A stretch of 64,000 nucleotides of DNA, from NCBI RefSeq assembly GCF_900112355.1, contig NZ_FOLM01000003.1, positions 440,274 through 504,273 on the forward strand. The letters are read 5' to 3'. Of the stretch, positions 1 through 10,647 are shown one piece after another. The DNA comes from Streptomyces aidingensis (GTDB taxonomy: Bacteria > Actinomycetota > Actinomycetes > Streptomycetales > Streptomycetaceae). The notes beneath the pieces are model-generated. The model was not told the origin of the DNA. It saw only the letters and a list, made by a program, of their open reading frames with translations, and searched no databases. Both the position numbers and the translations under genes were made by a program. Each line of letters opens with the position of its first letter. Position 1 is the stretch's first letter.

Positions 1-9
1 CCGGTGGTG

Positions 10-822
10 TCACGCTTTGCGTCCTACTCCGGCGAACCCGGTGTACACGACGGGGTCCTCCTCGTCCGTGGGTCCGTCCGGACGCCAGTCGGGCATGCTG
101 ACCAGTCCGGGTTCGACCAGCTCGAAGCCGCCGAAGAAGTCCGCGACGGCGGCCCGGTCGCGCATGATCAGGGGCGAGGAGCTGCGGCGGTAGACGCCCA
201 TCACGGCGTCGCCCTCCTCGCTGGTGCGCGGGCCGCCCTCCACGGAGGCGTGGGTGAGCACCAGCAGGCTGCCGGGGGCCAGCCGGGCGCGGTAGTCGGC
301 CAGCACCTCCAGCGGCCGGTCCTCGTCCGGGATGAAGTGCAGCAGGGCGACCAGCAGCAGGGCGACCGGGCGGTCGAGGTCGAGCAGCCGATCGGCCTCC
401 TCGCTGGCCAGCACGTCCTTGGGGGAGCGGAAGTCGGCGTTGACGATGCCGGCCCGCTGCTCGCCGGCCAGCACGGCGCGGCTGTGCGCCACGGCCACCG
501 GGTCGTTGTCCACGTAGAGCACCCGGGCGTCGGGGGCGGCGGCCAGCGCCACCTCGTGCACATTGCCGAAGGTGGGGATGCCGGAGCCGATGTCCAGGAA
601 CTGGGTGATGCCCTGGGCCACGGCCCAGCGCACCGCCCGGCGCATGAAGGCCCGGTTGGCCTGCATGATCTTCGGCAGGCCGGGAAACGCCTCCATCGCT
701 CTGCGCGCCGCTGTCCGGTCGACCTCGAAGTTGTGCGAGCCCCCCAGGTAGTAGTCGTACATCCGGGCCACACTCGGCACGGACAGATCGATTCCCGGTG
801 GCGCCCAGGCGGGTCGCTCCAT
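10..822 (-). CDS. SAM-dependent methyltransferase (DUF574-type)
   Basis: Predicted 270-residue cytosolic S-adenosylmethionine-dependent methyltransferase of the streptomycete DUF574-like family; substrate unknown. The N-terminus carries the family's conserved MYDYYLGG stretch. The Rossmann SAM site follows as FLDIGSGIPT, with an acidic residue ending the next strand in VLYVDNDP and an NADFRSP segment later. The start at 822 is chosen because AGGAGG lies at 825-831 on the minus strand; a longer open frame to 939 has no homology-like content. The gene stands alone. Members of this family occur in many copies per Streptomyces genome, mostly uncharacterised, so only the methyltransferase class is secure. 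Confidence 0.85.
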   Translation of the reverse strand: MERPAWAPPGIDLSVPSVARMYDYYLGGSHNFEVDRTAARRAMEAFPGLPKIMQANRAFMRRAVRWAVAQGITQFLDIGSGIPTFGNVHEVALAAAPDARVLYVDNDPVAVAHSRAVLAGEQRAGIVNADFRSPKDVLASEEADRLLDLDRPVALLLVALLHFIPDEDRPLEVLADYRARLAPGSLLVLTHASVEGGPRTSEEGDAVMGVYRRSSSPLIMRDRAAVADFFGGFELVEPGLVSMPDWRPDGPTDEEDPVVYTGFAGVGRKA

Positions 823-1165
823 GAAGACCTCCTGCACGGCGGCGATTTGGCGTTCAGGGGGCTGAGCGTACTGACCGCAGATGACAGAGGGAAGAAAACG
901 GAGGGTCGTGGTCCCCCTGCTGCGGCAGAATGCTGGCATATGTGCCTATCAATCCTGTTATCAGGCAGCGCTTACTTGACATTGGGGCAACGATGTCCGT
1001 CATGGCCGGCCGGGGCGGCCGGGAGGGGTGACGGAGCCTCTCCCGGCCGTGGCGCGCTCCCGCAGACGCGCCGTCAGGTGGCGTTCCGGTCGGCGGCGTT
1101 GGCGTTGCTGCCGCCCGGCACGGCGGGAGATCCGGCGCCGTGCCGGGCGGGGCCCTGGCCGGGTG
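823..1165. other. Intergenic: methyltransferase promoter side and hydrolase terminator
   Basis: About 340 bp between two minus-strand genes with no supported gene. The part next to 1166 holds a strong hairpin described separately. The 930-1000 part is noticeably richer in A and T than its surroundings, as expected of a promoter for the methyltransferase, but no convincing -35/-10 pair was fixed. Confidence 0.5.
1111..1150 (-). terminator. Hairpin terminator after the M23/RPF hydrolase
   Basis: A perfect 15-bp stem, CCGCCCGGCACGGCG at 1111-1125 pairing with 1136-1150, closes a 10-nt loop. It begins 15 bp after the hydrolase stop codon on the minus strand. There is no U-tract, which is usual for streptomycete terminators. 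Confidence 0.75.
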
Positions 1166-2527
<1,362 letters not shown>

Positions 2528-2767
2528 TCAGCGAACGTCGTGATCATGTGAGTTGTACGGCGATCAGCCTAGAGTTGGCCGCTTTGGGCGAGCAAGGGAG
2601 CGCCGGGTCGCCGGGGAGCGCATGCGATGTCCGCGCCGGAAATGATGTTGCGGGCTACCGGCGCGTGGGGCGCACAATGGAGACACCGCGGGCGGGGTGA
2701 TTGGGCAGGGCCTGCGGTGTTTCTCCGTATTTATTTGTCAGGACATCTCCCGGGGGGAGTGATCACG

Positions 2768-3961
2768 TTGGGGTACACGGAGCTGCCCGGAGCCCGGGTG
2801 CCGGTCCGGATCTGGGCCGACCCGTCTTCGGTGGACGAGGGCGCGCTGCGTCAACTGCACAATGTGACGACGCTTCCCTGGGTACGCGGACTCGCCGTGA
2901 TGCCGGACGTGCACTACGGCAAGGGGGCGACCGTGGGCTCGGTCATCGCGATGGAGGGGGCGGTGTGCCCGGCGGCGGTCGGGGTGGACATCGGCTGCGG
3001 CATGACGGCGGTGCGCACCTCGCTCACCGCCGACCATCTGCCCGGTGATCTGTCCCGGCTGCGCTCCCGGATCGAGCAGGCCGTCCCCGTGGGCCGCGGC
3101 GCGCACGCCGAGCCGGTCGGCCCGGGCCGGCTGCACGGCTTCCCCACCGCCCGCTTCGAGGAGCTGTGGCGACGGTTCGAGGCGCTCGCGCCGCAGGTCA
3201 GGGCGCGTGCGGACCGGGCCGGCAAGCAGCTCGGCACGCTGGGCGGCGGCAACCACTTCATCGAGGTGTGCACCGACACCGAGGGCGCGGTCTGGCTGAT
3301 GCTGCACTCCGGCTCCCGCAACATCGGCAAGGAGCTGGCCGAGCACCACATCGGCGAGGCCCGCAGGCTGCCGCACAACCGGAATCTGGTCGACGGCGAT
3401 CTGGCGGTCTTCGTCCGGGGCACCCCGCAGATGGCGGCCTACCGTCATGACCTGTTCTGGGCCCAGGAATACGCCCGGTGCAACCGGGAGCTGATGATGG
3501 CTCTGCTCCAGGACGTGATCCGCCGGGAGTTCCGCAAGGCCCGGCCGGTCTTCGGCGAGGTGATCTCCTGCCATCACAATTATGTGGCGGAGGAGCGCTA
3601 CGACGGCATGGAACTGCTGGTGACCCGCAAGGGCGCGATCCGGGCCGGAGCGGGGGAGTACGGCATCATCCCCGGCTCGATGGGAACCGGTTCGTACATC
3701 GTCCGGGGGCTGGGGAATCCGGCCTCTTTCCAGTCCGCCTCGCACGGCGCGGGCCGGCGGATGAGCCGGGCGGCGGCCAAGCGCCGCTTCACCGTGCGGG
3801 ATCTGGCCGACCAGACCCGGGGTGTGGAGTGCCGCAAGGACTCCGGTGTCGTGGACGAGATCCCGGGCGCCTACAAGCCGATCGAGCAGGTGATAAACCA
3901 GCAGCGCGATCTCGTCGAGGTGGTCACCAAACTGAAGCAGGTGATCTGCGTCAAGGGCTGA
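2768..3961 (+). CDS. rtcB: RNA ligase RtcB
   Basis: Predicted 397-residue RtcB, the GTP- and Mn-dependent ligase that joins 2',3'-cyclic phosphate or 3'-phosphate RNA ends to 5'-OH ends in RNA repair. The family's metal and nucleotide residues are visible: VDIGCGM (metal-binding Cys), GGGNHFIE, HSGSRN, SCHHNY and ASHGAGRRMSR (the guanylylated-His region). I choose the TTG at 2768, which gives MGYTELPGARVP, the usual length and N-terminus, with GGGGGGAG at 2752-2759 eight bases upstream. The GTG at 2759 would touch that ribosome site, and a further upstream ATG adds residues foreign to the family. No RtcA or archease neighbour is present. Confidence 0.93.
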   Translation: MGYTELPGARVPVRIWADPSSVDEGALRQLHNVTTLPWVRGLAVMPDVHYGKGATVGSVIAMEGAVCPAAVGVDIGCGMTAVRTSLTADHLPGDLSRLRSRIEQAVPVGRGAHAEPVGPGRLHGFPTARFEELWRRFEALAPQVRARADRAGKQLGTLGGGNHFIEVCTDTEGAVWLMLHSGSRNIGKELAEHHIGEARRLPHNRNLVDGDLAVFVRGTPQMAAYRHDLFWAQEYARCNRELMMALLQDVIRREFRKARPVFGEVISCHHNYVAEERYDGMELLVTRKGAIRAGAGEYGIIPGSMGTGSYIVRGLGNPASFQSASHGAGRRMSRAAAKRRFTVRDLADQTRGVECRKDSGVVDEIPGAYKPIEQVINQQRDLVEVVTKLKQVICVKG

Positions 3962-4819
3962 GCGGCGGCCGTCCCCCTCCCTGGGCGGGGACGGCCGCTC
4001 CACCCGGAGGTCTGCGGCCGCATCGGCAAGAAGTGTCATAGCGGGATGAAAGCTCGTATCACGGGAAGCCGAGGGGATTCCTCGACTTGACCCTGCCCCG
4101 AACCGGCCGTGGAAATGACTCCGATCTTGGAATTTTAATGTTCCGGCCGGTTTCGGCCGGCCGGGGCCGGGACGCCCGCCCCGGCGCGGGGGCCGGCACC
4201 GGCCGCGGGCCCGTGCCCGGGCCGCCGCGGCGGGGCTGAGCAGGCAGAACCCGCTCCCGGGCGGGAGCTGCCCGGTCCGTCCGGATTGCGCCGTGCGGTA
4301 TCCGGCGCCGGAGCCGGAATTCTGACAGGTCACGGTCAGGAAGCGGCCGGGAGAACAGCGTGCGACGGGCCGGGAGTTCCGTTGCCCCCGCCGGTTCCGG
4401 AGCCGGCCCGGGGCCCCGCCGCGCGGACGGGAACCCCCGCTTCTCCGCGGGCATCCCGCCGCCCCGGCGGCCGTTGCGCGGGCCGGAAGCGTCATCGTGC
4501 CGATACCGGACGGGGTCGTGGTGCGGGCCCCGGCCGGGGGCGGCGCATCGGCGGGCCAATGCCGCGGCCGGCGGCCGGCTCCGTCGCCTTTCCCGCCCAT
4601 GGACCCTCCTCGCCGCTATCCGGCTCCCCGCCCCCTCATGATGGCAGGCAATTCCCCGCCGCTTGTGCCGGACCGGACGGCAAAAGCGGTGAATATGTCG
4701 TCACGCTATGACGCCCGGCGGCCGGCTCCGGCCGCCGCGGGACCCGGCGCCGCGGCCGGCGGCCGGTACGGTCGGGCGGACGCGGGGAAGCGGACGGGTG
4801 TGCGGGAGGAGCCACGGCG
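3962..4819. other. Long intergenic region (about 860 bp), no gene seen
   Basis: Between rtcB and the GntR gene. It contains the rtcB terminator at its left edge, then a stretch near 4030-4140 that is less GC-rich than the surroundings, then very GC-rich sequence. Open frames here show no signal peptide, domain motif or plausible codon-position bias, so I call no protein. The 4630-4800 part presumably holds the promoter of the GntR gene. A small RNA or decayed gene cannot be excluded by eye. Confidence 0.45.
3965..3998 (+). terminator. Hairpin terminator after rtcB
   Basis: A perfect 12-bp stem, GCGGCCGTCCCC at 3965-3976 pairing with 3987-3998, with a 10-nt loop, starts three bases after the rtcB stop codon. 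Confidence 0.75.
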
Positions 4820-5536
4820 ATGGCGGTCACGGACCAGGCGATCGACAGAATCAAGGCGATGATTGTGGCCGGTGCGCTGGCCCCCGGCCAGCGGCTGCCC
4901 CGGGAAGAGGAATTGGCCGAGGACCTCGGCCTGTCCCGCAATTCGCTGCGGGAGGCGGTCCGCGCCCTGACCGCCATGCGCATTCTGGTCGTCCGGCAGG
5001 GCGACGGCACCTATGTCTCCAGCCTTGAGCCCGGTCTGCTGCTGGAGTCGCTTTCCTTTGCCTCCGATGTCTCCACGGGTGAACGGGCGCTCCAGTTGCT
5101 CCAGGTGCGCCGTCTGCTGGAGCCGCAGGCCACCGCGCTGGCCGCCGGGCGGGTGACCGACCAGGACCTGGCCCGGCTGTCCGGGCTGCTCCGGCGCTGC
5201 AACGAGGCCCGGGACGTGGAGGAGTTCGTGGCCTGCGACATGGACTTCCACGGCGCCATCGCCGATCTGGCGGGCAATCCGGTGCTCTCCGCGCTGCTGC
5301 GGATCGTCTCCAGCCGCACCCAGCGGGTGCGGGTGCTGCGCGCCGCGGGCGGAGACGCGGTGCTCGCCGGCGCACAGCGGGAGCACGCCGCCATCGTGGA
5401 GGCGCTCGCCGCACGGGACGCCAAGCTGGCCGAGGCCGGTGCCGCCGTGCACATCGCCGGGGTGGAGCGCTGGCTGCGCGCCGCGACGGCGGCCGGCCGG
5501 GAGCCCGGCCCCCCGCAGGCCCCGGCGACCCCCTGA
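4820..5536 (+). CDS. GntR-family (FadR/FCD) regulator of the fucose operon
   Basis: Predicted 238-residue transcription factor. An N-terminal winged helix (about 5-72; PGQRLPREEELAEDLGLSRNSLREAVRAL) is followed by an all-helical FCD effector domain (about 90-215), which in this family binds carboxylates or sugar acids. ATG at 4820 is preceded by a GGAGGAG ribosome site. It lies immediately upstream of, and in the same direction as, the L-fucose catabolic genes, so I infer it represses them and responds to L-fuconate or a later acid intermediate. Two identical 11-bp motifs in the 110-bp gap downstream are candidate operator sites. Confidence 0.88.
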   Translation: MAVTDQAIDRIKAMIVAGALAPGQRLPREEELAEDLGLSRNSLREAVRALTAMRILVVRQGDGTYVSSLEPGLLLESLSFASDVSTGERALQLLQVRRLLEPQATALAAGRVTDQDLARLSGLLRRCNEARDVEEFVACDMDFHGAIADLAGNPVLSALLRIVSSRTQRVRVLRAAGGDAVLAGAQREHAAIVEALAARDAKLAEAGAAVHIAGVERWLRAATAAGREPGPPQAPATP

Positions 5537-5564
5537 GACACCCGGGGGATGCAAGGGAATTCAC

Positions 5565-5638
5565 CCGATCTCTGGGCCTGTTCAGCCGGAGCGGACCCGG
5601 CTATCGTGCAAACCGGCCCTGATACCTCCGATCTCTGG
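5565..5638 (+). promoter_or_regulatory. Promoter region of the fucose operon with 11-bp direct repeats
   Basis: The 110-bp gap between the GntR gene and the hydrolase gene contains CCGATCTCTGG twice, at 5565-5575 and 5628-5638, exact copies 63 bp apart. The second abuts the ribosome site (GGAG at 5637-5640). A regulator binding both copies could bracket the promoter. This is not the textbook FadR-family palindrome, so the link to the GntR protein is inference. Confidence 0.45.
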
Positions 5639-5646
5639 AGTCACCG

Positions 5647-6508
5647 GTGAAGCTGATGCGTCTGGGACGGAAGGGCGCCGAACGTCCGGCGGTCCGCGCC
5701 GACGACGGGCGGGTGCTCGATCTGGCCCCGGTCACCGGGGACGGCGACATCGACGGCGCCTTTCTGGCCTCCGGCGGGGTCGGGCGGGCCCGCGAGGCGC
5801 TGGCGGCCGGCCGGCTTCCGGAACTCCCCGGCGCCGCCGGGCTGCGCATCGGCGCCCCGGTGGCCCGGCCCGGCAAGGTGGTCTGCATCGGCCTCAACTA
5901 CCGCGACCACGCCAAGGAGACCGGCGCGGACATCCCCGCCCGCCCGGTCGTCTTCCTGAAGGACCCGGGCACCGTGATCGGCGCCTGTGACGAGGTGCTG
6001 ATCCCGCGCGGCTCGGTCCGCACCGACTGGGAGGTGGAACTGGCCGTGGTCATCGGCCGCCGCGCCCGCTATCTGGAGACGCCGCAGGAGGCCGCGCGGG
6101 CCGTCGCCGGCTACGCCGTCAGCAACGATGTCTCAGAACGCGAGTTCCAGCTCGAATACTCGCCGCAGTGGGACCTGGGCAAGTCCTGCGAGACCTTCAA
6201 CCCCCTGGGGGCCCTGGCTGGTCACCGCCGACGAGGTGGCGGACCCGCAGAACCTCGGCCTGCGGCTGTCGGTCAACGGAACCCGGCGCCAGGAAGGCCA
6301 CACCGGCGACATGATCTTCGGCGTCCATCATCTGGTGGCCTACCTCAGCCGCTACATGGTCCTGGAGCCCGGCGACGTGATCAACACCGGCACCCCGGCG
6401 GGCGTCGCCCTGGGCCTGCCCGGCAAGCCCTTCCTGCGCCCCGGCGACGTGGTGGAGCTGGAGATCGACGGACTGGGGCGGCAGCGCCAGACCCTGGGCC
6501 GGGCCTGA
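5647..6508 (+). pseudogene. FAH-family 2,4-diketo-3-deoxy-L-fuconate hydrolase, frameshifted
   Basis: Fumarylacetoacetate-hydrolase-family enzyme expected to cleave 2,4-diketo-3-deoxy-L-fuconate to pyruvate and lactate, the last step of this operon's pathway. The GTG at 5647 frame encodes the N-terminal half (CIGLNYRDHAKE, VVFLKDPGT, the metal-binding DWEVELAVVIG, and SNDVSERE). It is correct up to ETFNPLG near 6210. The rest (PWLVTADEV, MIFGVHHLVAYLS, GDVINTGTPAGV, to the TGA at 6508) is in the next frame. Removing one G from the five-G run at 6207-6211 restores a continuous 286-residue enzyme of normal family length. All catalytic segments survive across the two frames, so this is a recent lesion, a sequencing error, or less likely a recoding site. 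Confidence 0.85.
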
Positions 6509-6538
6509 GCCCGCGGGAAGGGACGGACCGGCAGCGCC

Positions 6539-7894
6539 ATGAGCCGCATCACCGCCGTGGAGACCCACGACATCCGCTTCCCCACCTCGCGCGAGCTGGA
6601 CGGCTCCGACGCGATGCACCCCGACCCGGACTACTCCGCCGCCTACCTGGTGCTGCGCACCGACGAGGCCGGAACGGAGGGCCACGGCTTCGCCTTCACC
6701 ATCGGCCGCGGCAACGAGGTGCAGGTCGCCGCCCTGAACGCGCTGCGCCCGCAGCTCGTCGGCCGCCGGCTGGACGACATCTGCGCCGATCCCGGCACCG
6801 TCTACCGCGCCCTCACCGCGGACAGCCAGCTGCGCTGGCTGGGGCCGGAGAAGGGGGTCATCCACATGGCCGTCGGCGCGGCCGTGAACGCCGTCTGGGA
6901 CCTGGCCGCCCGGCGGGCCGGCAAACCGCTGTGGCGGCTGCTCGCCGAGGCACCGCCGGAATGGCTCGCCGCCCAGGCCGACCTGCGCTATCTGGAGGAT
7001 GTGCTGCCCCGCGAGCGGGCCGTGGAACTGCTGCGCGCCGGGCGCCGGGACGCCGGCCGGCGCACCGCCGCCCTGCTGCGCACCGGCTACCCCGCCTACA
7101 CCACCTCCCCGGGCTGGCTCGGCTACTCCGACGAGCGGCTGACCCGGCTCGCCCGCCGGGCGGTGGCCGACGGCTTCACCCAGATCAAGCTCAAGGTCGG
7201 CGCCGACCTGGCCGACGACATCCGGCGGCTGCGCGCCGCCCGGGCCGCCGTCGGGCCGGACATCCGGATCGCCATCGACGCCAACCAGCGCTGGCATGTG
7301 CGGCAGGCCATCGAATGGACCAGGGCGCTCGCCGAGTTCGCCCCCTACTGGATCGAGGAGCCGACCAGCCCCGACGACATCCTCGGCCACGCGGCCGTGC
7401 GGCGGGCCGTCGCCCCGGTGAAGGTGGCCTCCGGCGAGCACGCCCAGAACCGGGTGATCGTCAAGCAGTTGCTCCAGGCCGGGGCGATCGACGTGCTGCA
7501 ACTGGACGCCGCCCGGGTCGGCGGGGTCAACGAGAACCTGGCCGTGCTGCTGCTCGCCGCCGACCGCGGCATCCCGGTCTGCCCGCACGCGGGCGGCGTG
7601 GGGCTGTGCGAACTCGTCCAGCACCTGGCCATGTTCGACTATGTGGCGCTCAGCGGCAGCACCCGGGACCGGGCGGTGGAGTATGTCGACCACCTGCATG
7701 AGCACTTCACCGATCCGGTGCGGATCACCGGCGGCCACTACGCCGCACCGTCGGCGCCCGGCTTCTCGGCCCGGATGCGCCCGGAGTCCCTCGCCCGCTA
7801 CCGCTACCCCGACGGCGAGTTCTGGGCCGCCGACCGCGCCGGCCGCGCCGCCGGTGGACGGCGGGACACGGAGAGGACGGTGGAGACCGCATGA
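6539..7894 (+). CDS. L-fuconate dehydratase (enolase superfamily)
   Basis: Predicted 451-residue Mg-dependent dehydratase converting L-fuconate to 2-keto-3-deoxy-L-fuconate. The mandelate-racemase/enolase fold is evident: an N-terminal capping domain beginning [30 protein letters not shown], which is characteristic of fuconate dehydratases; then a barrel with the KLK base motif ([10 protein letters not shown]), metal ligands in [18 protein letters not shown] and VASGEH, and the C-terminal HAGGVGLCE. Length matches the characterised enzymes. It follows the hydrolase gene by 30 bp and overlaps the next gene by ATGA, indicating translational coupling. Confidence 0.92.
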   Translation: MSRITAVETHDIRFPTSRELDGSDAMHPDPDYSAAYLVLRTDEAGTEGHGFAFTIGRGNEVQVAALNALRPQLVGRRLDDICADPGTVYRALTADSQLRWLGPEKGVIHMAVGAAVNAVWDLAARRAGKPLWRLLAEAPPEWLAAQADLRYLEDVLPRERAVELLRAGRRDAGRRTAALLRTGYPAYTTSPGWLGYSDERLTRLARRAVADGFTQIKLKVGADLADDIRRLRAARAAVGPDIRIAIDANQRWHVRQAIEWTRALAEFAPYWIEEPTSPDDILGHAAVRRAVAPVKVASGEHAQNRVIVKQLLQAGAIDVLQLDAARVGGVNENLAVLLLAADRGIPVCPHAGGVGLCELVQHLAMFDYVALSGSTRDRAVEYVDHLHEHFTDPVRITGGHYAAPSAPGFSARMRPESLARYRYPDGEFWAADRAGRAAGGRRDTERTVETA

Positions 7895-8688
7895 CGGAGC
7901 AGGACGAGGCGGCGCGCACGGCCGGCGGCGGCCCGGAACTCGCGGGCCTGCGGGCCCTGGTCACCGGCGGCGCCTCGGGAATCGGACTGGCCGCCGCCCG
8001 GCTGCTGGCCGCCCGCGGCGCCCGGGTCGCCGTGCTGGACCTGCGCCCCGGGTCCGTCCCCGCGCCGCTGACCGGATACCGGGCCGATGTCTCCGACGAC
8101 GCCTCGGTGCGCGCCGCGGTGACCGCCGCCGCCGGGGCCCTCGACGGCCTGGACATCCTGGTCAACAACGCGGGCATCGGCGCCACCGGCACCGTGGCCG
8201 ACAACCCCGACGAGGAATGGCACCGGGTCTACGACGTCAATGTGGTCGGCATGGTGCGCACCAGCCGGGCCGCCCTGCCGTGGCTCCGTGCCTCGGCCCA
8301 CGCCTCGGTGGTGAACGTCTGCTCCGTCGCCGCCACCGCCGGCCTGCCCCGGCGGGCCCTGTACTCGGCCACCAAGGGCGCGGTGCTCTCACTCACCCTG
8401 GCCATGGCCGTGGACCATCTGCCGGACGGCATCCGGGTCAACTGCGTCAACCCCGGCACCGCGGACACCCCGTGGGTCTCCCGGCTGCTGGACGCCGCGG
8501 ACGACCCGGAGGCCGAGCGCGCCGCACTGGCCGCCCGCCAGCCGATGGGGCGGCTGGTCACCGCCGGGGAGGTCGCCGCGGCCATCGCCTATCTGGCCGG
8601 ACCGGCCGCCTCCGCGGTCACCGGCACCGCCCTGGCCGTGGACGGCGGCATGGCCGGGCTGCGCCCCCGCCCCGCCGGCCGGAACTGA
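7891..8688 (+). CDS. SDR dehydrogenase, probable 2-keto-3-deoxy-L-fuconate dehydrogenase
   Basis: Predicted 265-residue NAD(P)-dependent short-chain dehydrogenase. It has the nucleotide motif [14 protein letters not shown], a catalytic Ser in [11 protein letters not shown], and an intact Tyr/Lys pair in ALYSATKGA. Position between fuconate dehydratase (4-bp overlap) and the aldo-keto reductase points to oxidation of 2-keto-3-deoxy-L-fuconate to the 2,4-diketo acid used by the hydrolase. Specificity is inferred from context; the SDR class itself is certain. Confidence 0.88.
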   Translation: MTEQDEAARTAGGGPELAGLRALVTGGASGIGLAAARLLAARGARVAVLDLRPGSVPAPLTGYRADVSDDASVRAAVTAAAGALDGLDILVNNAGIGATGTVADNPDEEWHRVYDVNVVGMVRTSRAALPWLRASAHASVVNVCSVAATAGLPRRALYSATKGAVLSLTLAMAVDHLPDGIRVNCVNPGTADTPWVSRLLDAADDPEAERAALAARQPMGRLVTAGEVAAAIAYLAGPAASAVTGTALAVDGGMAGLRPRPAGRN

Positions 8689-8761
8689 CCGGGCCCCGGC
8701 GGGCCGGCCGTGCCACGGTGGACAGGTCCGGCACCCGACAGCGGAAGGAGAAACCGTCACC

Positions 8762-9769
8762 ATGCGGCTCAGCACGCTGGGCGCCACCGGCGTCACCGTC
8801 ACCGAACTCGCCCTCGGCGCCGCTCCGCTGGCCGGGCTCTACCGCCCGGTGGACCCCGCCGCGGCCCGCGCCGCCGTGGACGCCGCCTGGGACGCCGGCG
8901 TGCGCTGCTTCGACACCGCGCCGCACTACGGCCTCGGCCTGTCCGAACGCCGCCTGGGGGCCGCGCTGGCCGGCCGCCCGCGCGACCGGTACACCCTCTC
9001 CACCAAGGTCGGCCGGCTGCTCCGGCCGCTGCCCCCGCCGCACCGCGGCGACGACCCCGCGGGCGGCTTCGCCGTCCCGGCCACCCACGAGCGGGTCTGG
9101 GACTTCAGCGCGGCCGGGGTGCGCCGCAGCCTCACCGACAGCCTGGACCGGCTCGGTCTGGACCGGATCGACATCGCCTATCTGCACGACCCCGACGACC
9201 ACGCCGGGCCCGCCTTCGGCGAGGCCCTGCCCGAACTGGCCCGGCTGCGCGCCGAAGGCGCCGTCTCGGCCATCGGCGCCGGGATGAACCAGACGGACAT
9301 GCTCACCCGGTTCGTCCGCCACCGCGGCATCACCGTCGATGTGGTGCTGTGCGCCGGCCGCTACACCCTGCTCGACCAGGACGCGCTGCGCGAACTGCTG
9401 CCGGCCGCCGCCCGGCACGGCACCTCCGTGGTCATCGGCGGCGCCTTCAACTCCGGGCTGCTGGCCGACCCCCGCCCCGGCGCCACCTACGACTACTCCG
9501 CCGCCCCCCGGCCGCTGCTGCGCCGCGCCCTGCGGCTCAAGGAGGTGTGCGAGGAGCACGGCGTCCCGCTGCGCGCCGCCGCCCTCCAGTTCCCCCTCGG
9601 GCACCCCGCGGTGAGCAGCGTGCTGGTCGGGGCGCGCTCCGCCGAGGAGGTGCGGGACGCCGCGGCCATGATGGCCCGCCCCGTTCCCGAGACCCTCTGG
9701 GATCGGCTGCGCGCCGAGGGCCTGCTGCCGCCGCGGGTCCCCGTCCCGCCGGAGCGGGCCGCGTCATGA
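8762..9769 (+). CDS. Aldo/keto reductase, probable L-fucose 1-dehydrogenase
   Basis: Predicted 335-residue aldo-keto reductase of the D-threo-aldose/L-fucose dehydrogenase group. It begins MRLSTLGATGVTVTELALGAAPLAGLY. Catalytic Asp/Tyr are in FDTAPHYGLGLSE, Lys in LSTKVGR and His in IAYLHDPDD. The C-terminus has the NAD(P)-phosphate segment SSVLVGARSAEEV. It should oxidise L-fucose at C1 to the lactone, the first step of the pathway. The 73-bp gap before it contains an AAGGAG ribosome site; its stop overlaps the lactonase start by ATGA. Confidence 0.87.
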   Translation: MRLSTLGATGVTVTELALGAAPLAGLYRPVDPAAARAAVDAAWDAGVRCFDTAPHYGLGLSERRLGAALAGRPRDRYTLSTKVGRLLRPLPPPHRGDDPAGGFAVPATHERVWDFSAAGVRRSLTDSLDRLGLDRIDIAYLHDPDDHAGPAFGEALPELARLRAEGAVSAIGAGMNQTDMLTRFVRHRGITVDVVLCAGRYTLLDQDALRELLPAAARHGTSVVIGGAFNSGLLADPRPGATYDYSAAPRPLLRRALRLKEVCEEHGVPLRAAALQFPLGHPAVSSVLVGARSAEEVRDAAAMMARPVPETLWDRLRAEGLLPPRVPVPPERAAS

Positions 9770-10647
9770 GCCGGCCGCCGCTGATCGACGCCCACCACCA
9801 TCTGTGGGATCTCTCCGTCCGCGACCAGGACTGGATCACCGGGGAGGCGCTGGCCCCGCTGCGCCGCGACTTCACCCTCGCCGACCTGGCGCCCCGGGCG
9901 CGCGCGGCCGGGGTCACCGCGACCGTCGTGGTACAGACCGTCACCGTGCCGGAGGAGACCCCGGAACTGCTGGCGCTGGCCGCGGACAGCGACCTGGTGG
10001 CGGGGGTCGTCGGCTGGACGGATCTCACCGCCCCCGGCGTCGGCGAGGCGCTGGCGGCGCTGCGGGCCGGGCCGGGCGGGGACCGGCTGGCCGGCATCCG
10101 GCACCAGGTGCAGCTCGAAGGCGACCCGCGCTGGCTGCTCCGCCCGGACGCCCTCCGCGGGCTGGCCGCGGTGGCCGCCGCCGGGCTGGTCTACGACCTG
10201 GTGGTCCTGCCGCACCAGCTGCCCGCCGCGGCCGAGGCTGCCGACCGCCTCCCGGAACTCACCTTCGTCCTCGACCACCTGGGCAAACCGCCCATCGCCG
10301 CGGGGGACCGCGGGCAGCGTGCCGACTGGGCCGCGGCGGTGCGCCGGCTGGCCGCCCGGCCCAACACCGTGTGCAAGCTGTCCGGCATGGTGACCGAGGC
10401 GGACTGGCACCGCTGGACGGTGGCCGGGCTGCGCCCGTACGCGGAGGTGGTGCTGGAGGCGTTCGGGCCGGAGCGGCTGATGTTCGGCTCCGACTGGCCG
10501 GTCTGCCGCCTGGCCGGCGGATACCGGCGGGTGCTGGCCGCGGCCCGGGAACTGACGGAGGGGCTCGCCCCGGCCGAGCGGGACGCGGTGTTCGCCGGCA
10601 CCGCCGCCCGCGTCTACCGGCTGTCGCCGCCCGCCCGGTCCGGCTGA
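9766..10647 (+). CDS. Amidohydrolase-family L-fuconolactonase
   Basis: Predicted 293-residue amidohydrolase-2 family lactonase hydrolysing L-fucono-lactone to L-fuconate. Motifs are IDAHHHLWDL at the N-terminus (metal His cluster), a lysine/His region in GIRHQVQLEGDPRWL, FVLDHLGKPP, and the conserved late Asp in MFGSDWPVC. The ATG at 9766 overlaps the preceding stop and gives the family's normal start and length. Its 3' end overlaps the convergent TetR gene by 34 bp. It completes the dehydrogenase, lactonase, dehydratase, dehydrogenase and hydrolase set of non-phosphorylative fucose catabolism. Confidence 0.88.
   Translation: MSRPPLIDAHHHLWDLSVRDQDWITGEALAPLRRDFTLADLAPRARAAGVTATVVVQTVTVPEETPELLALAADSDLVAGVVGWTDLTAPGVGEALAALRAGPGGDRLAGIRHQVQLEGDPRWLLRPDALRGLAAVAAAGLVYDLVVLPHQLPAAAEAADRLPELTFVLDHLGKPPIAAGDRGQRADWAAAVRRLAARPNTVCKLSGMVTEADWHRWTVAGLRPYAEVVLEAFGPERLMFGSDWPVCRLAGGYRRVLAAARELTEGLAPAERDAVFAGTAARVYRLSPPARSG

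Noticed and set aside
4059..4559. Open frames on both strands in the rtcB-GntR gap
   Set aside because: Arg/Pro/Gly-rich translations without domain motifs; typical by-products of GC-rich DNA.
6207..6211. Programmed ribosomal frameshift in the hydrolase
   Set aside because: No slippery heptamer plus stimulatory structure was recognised; a plain insertion or read error explains it better.
6197..7738. Minus-strand open frame across the fucose genes
   Set aside because: Shadow of the dehydratase and hydrolase frames, which have clear enzyme motifs.
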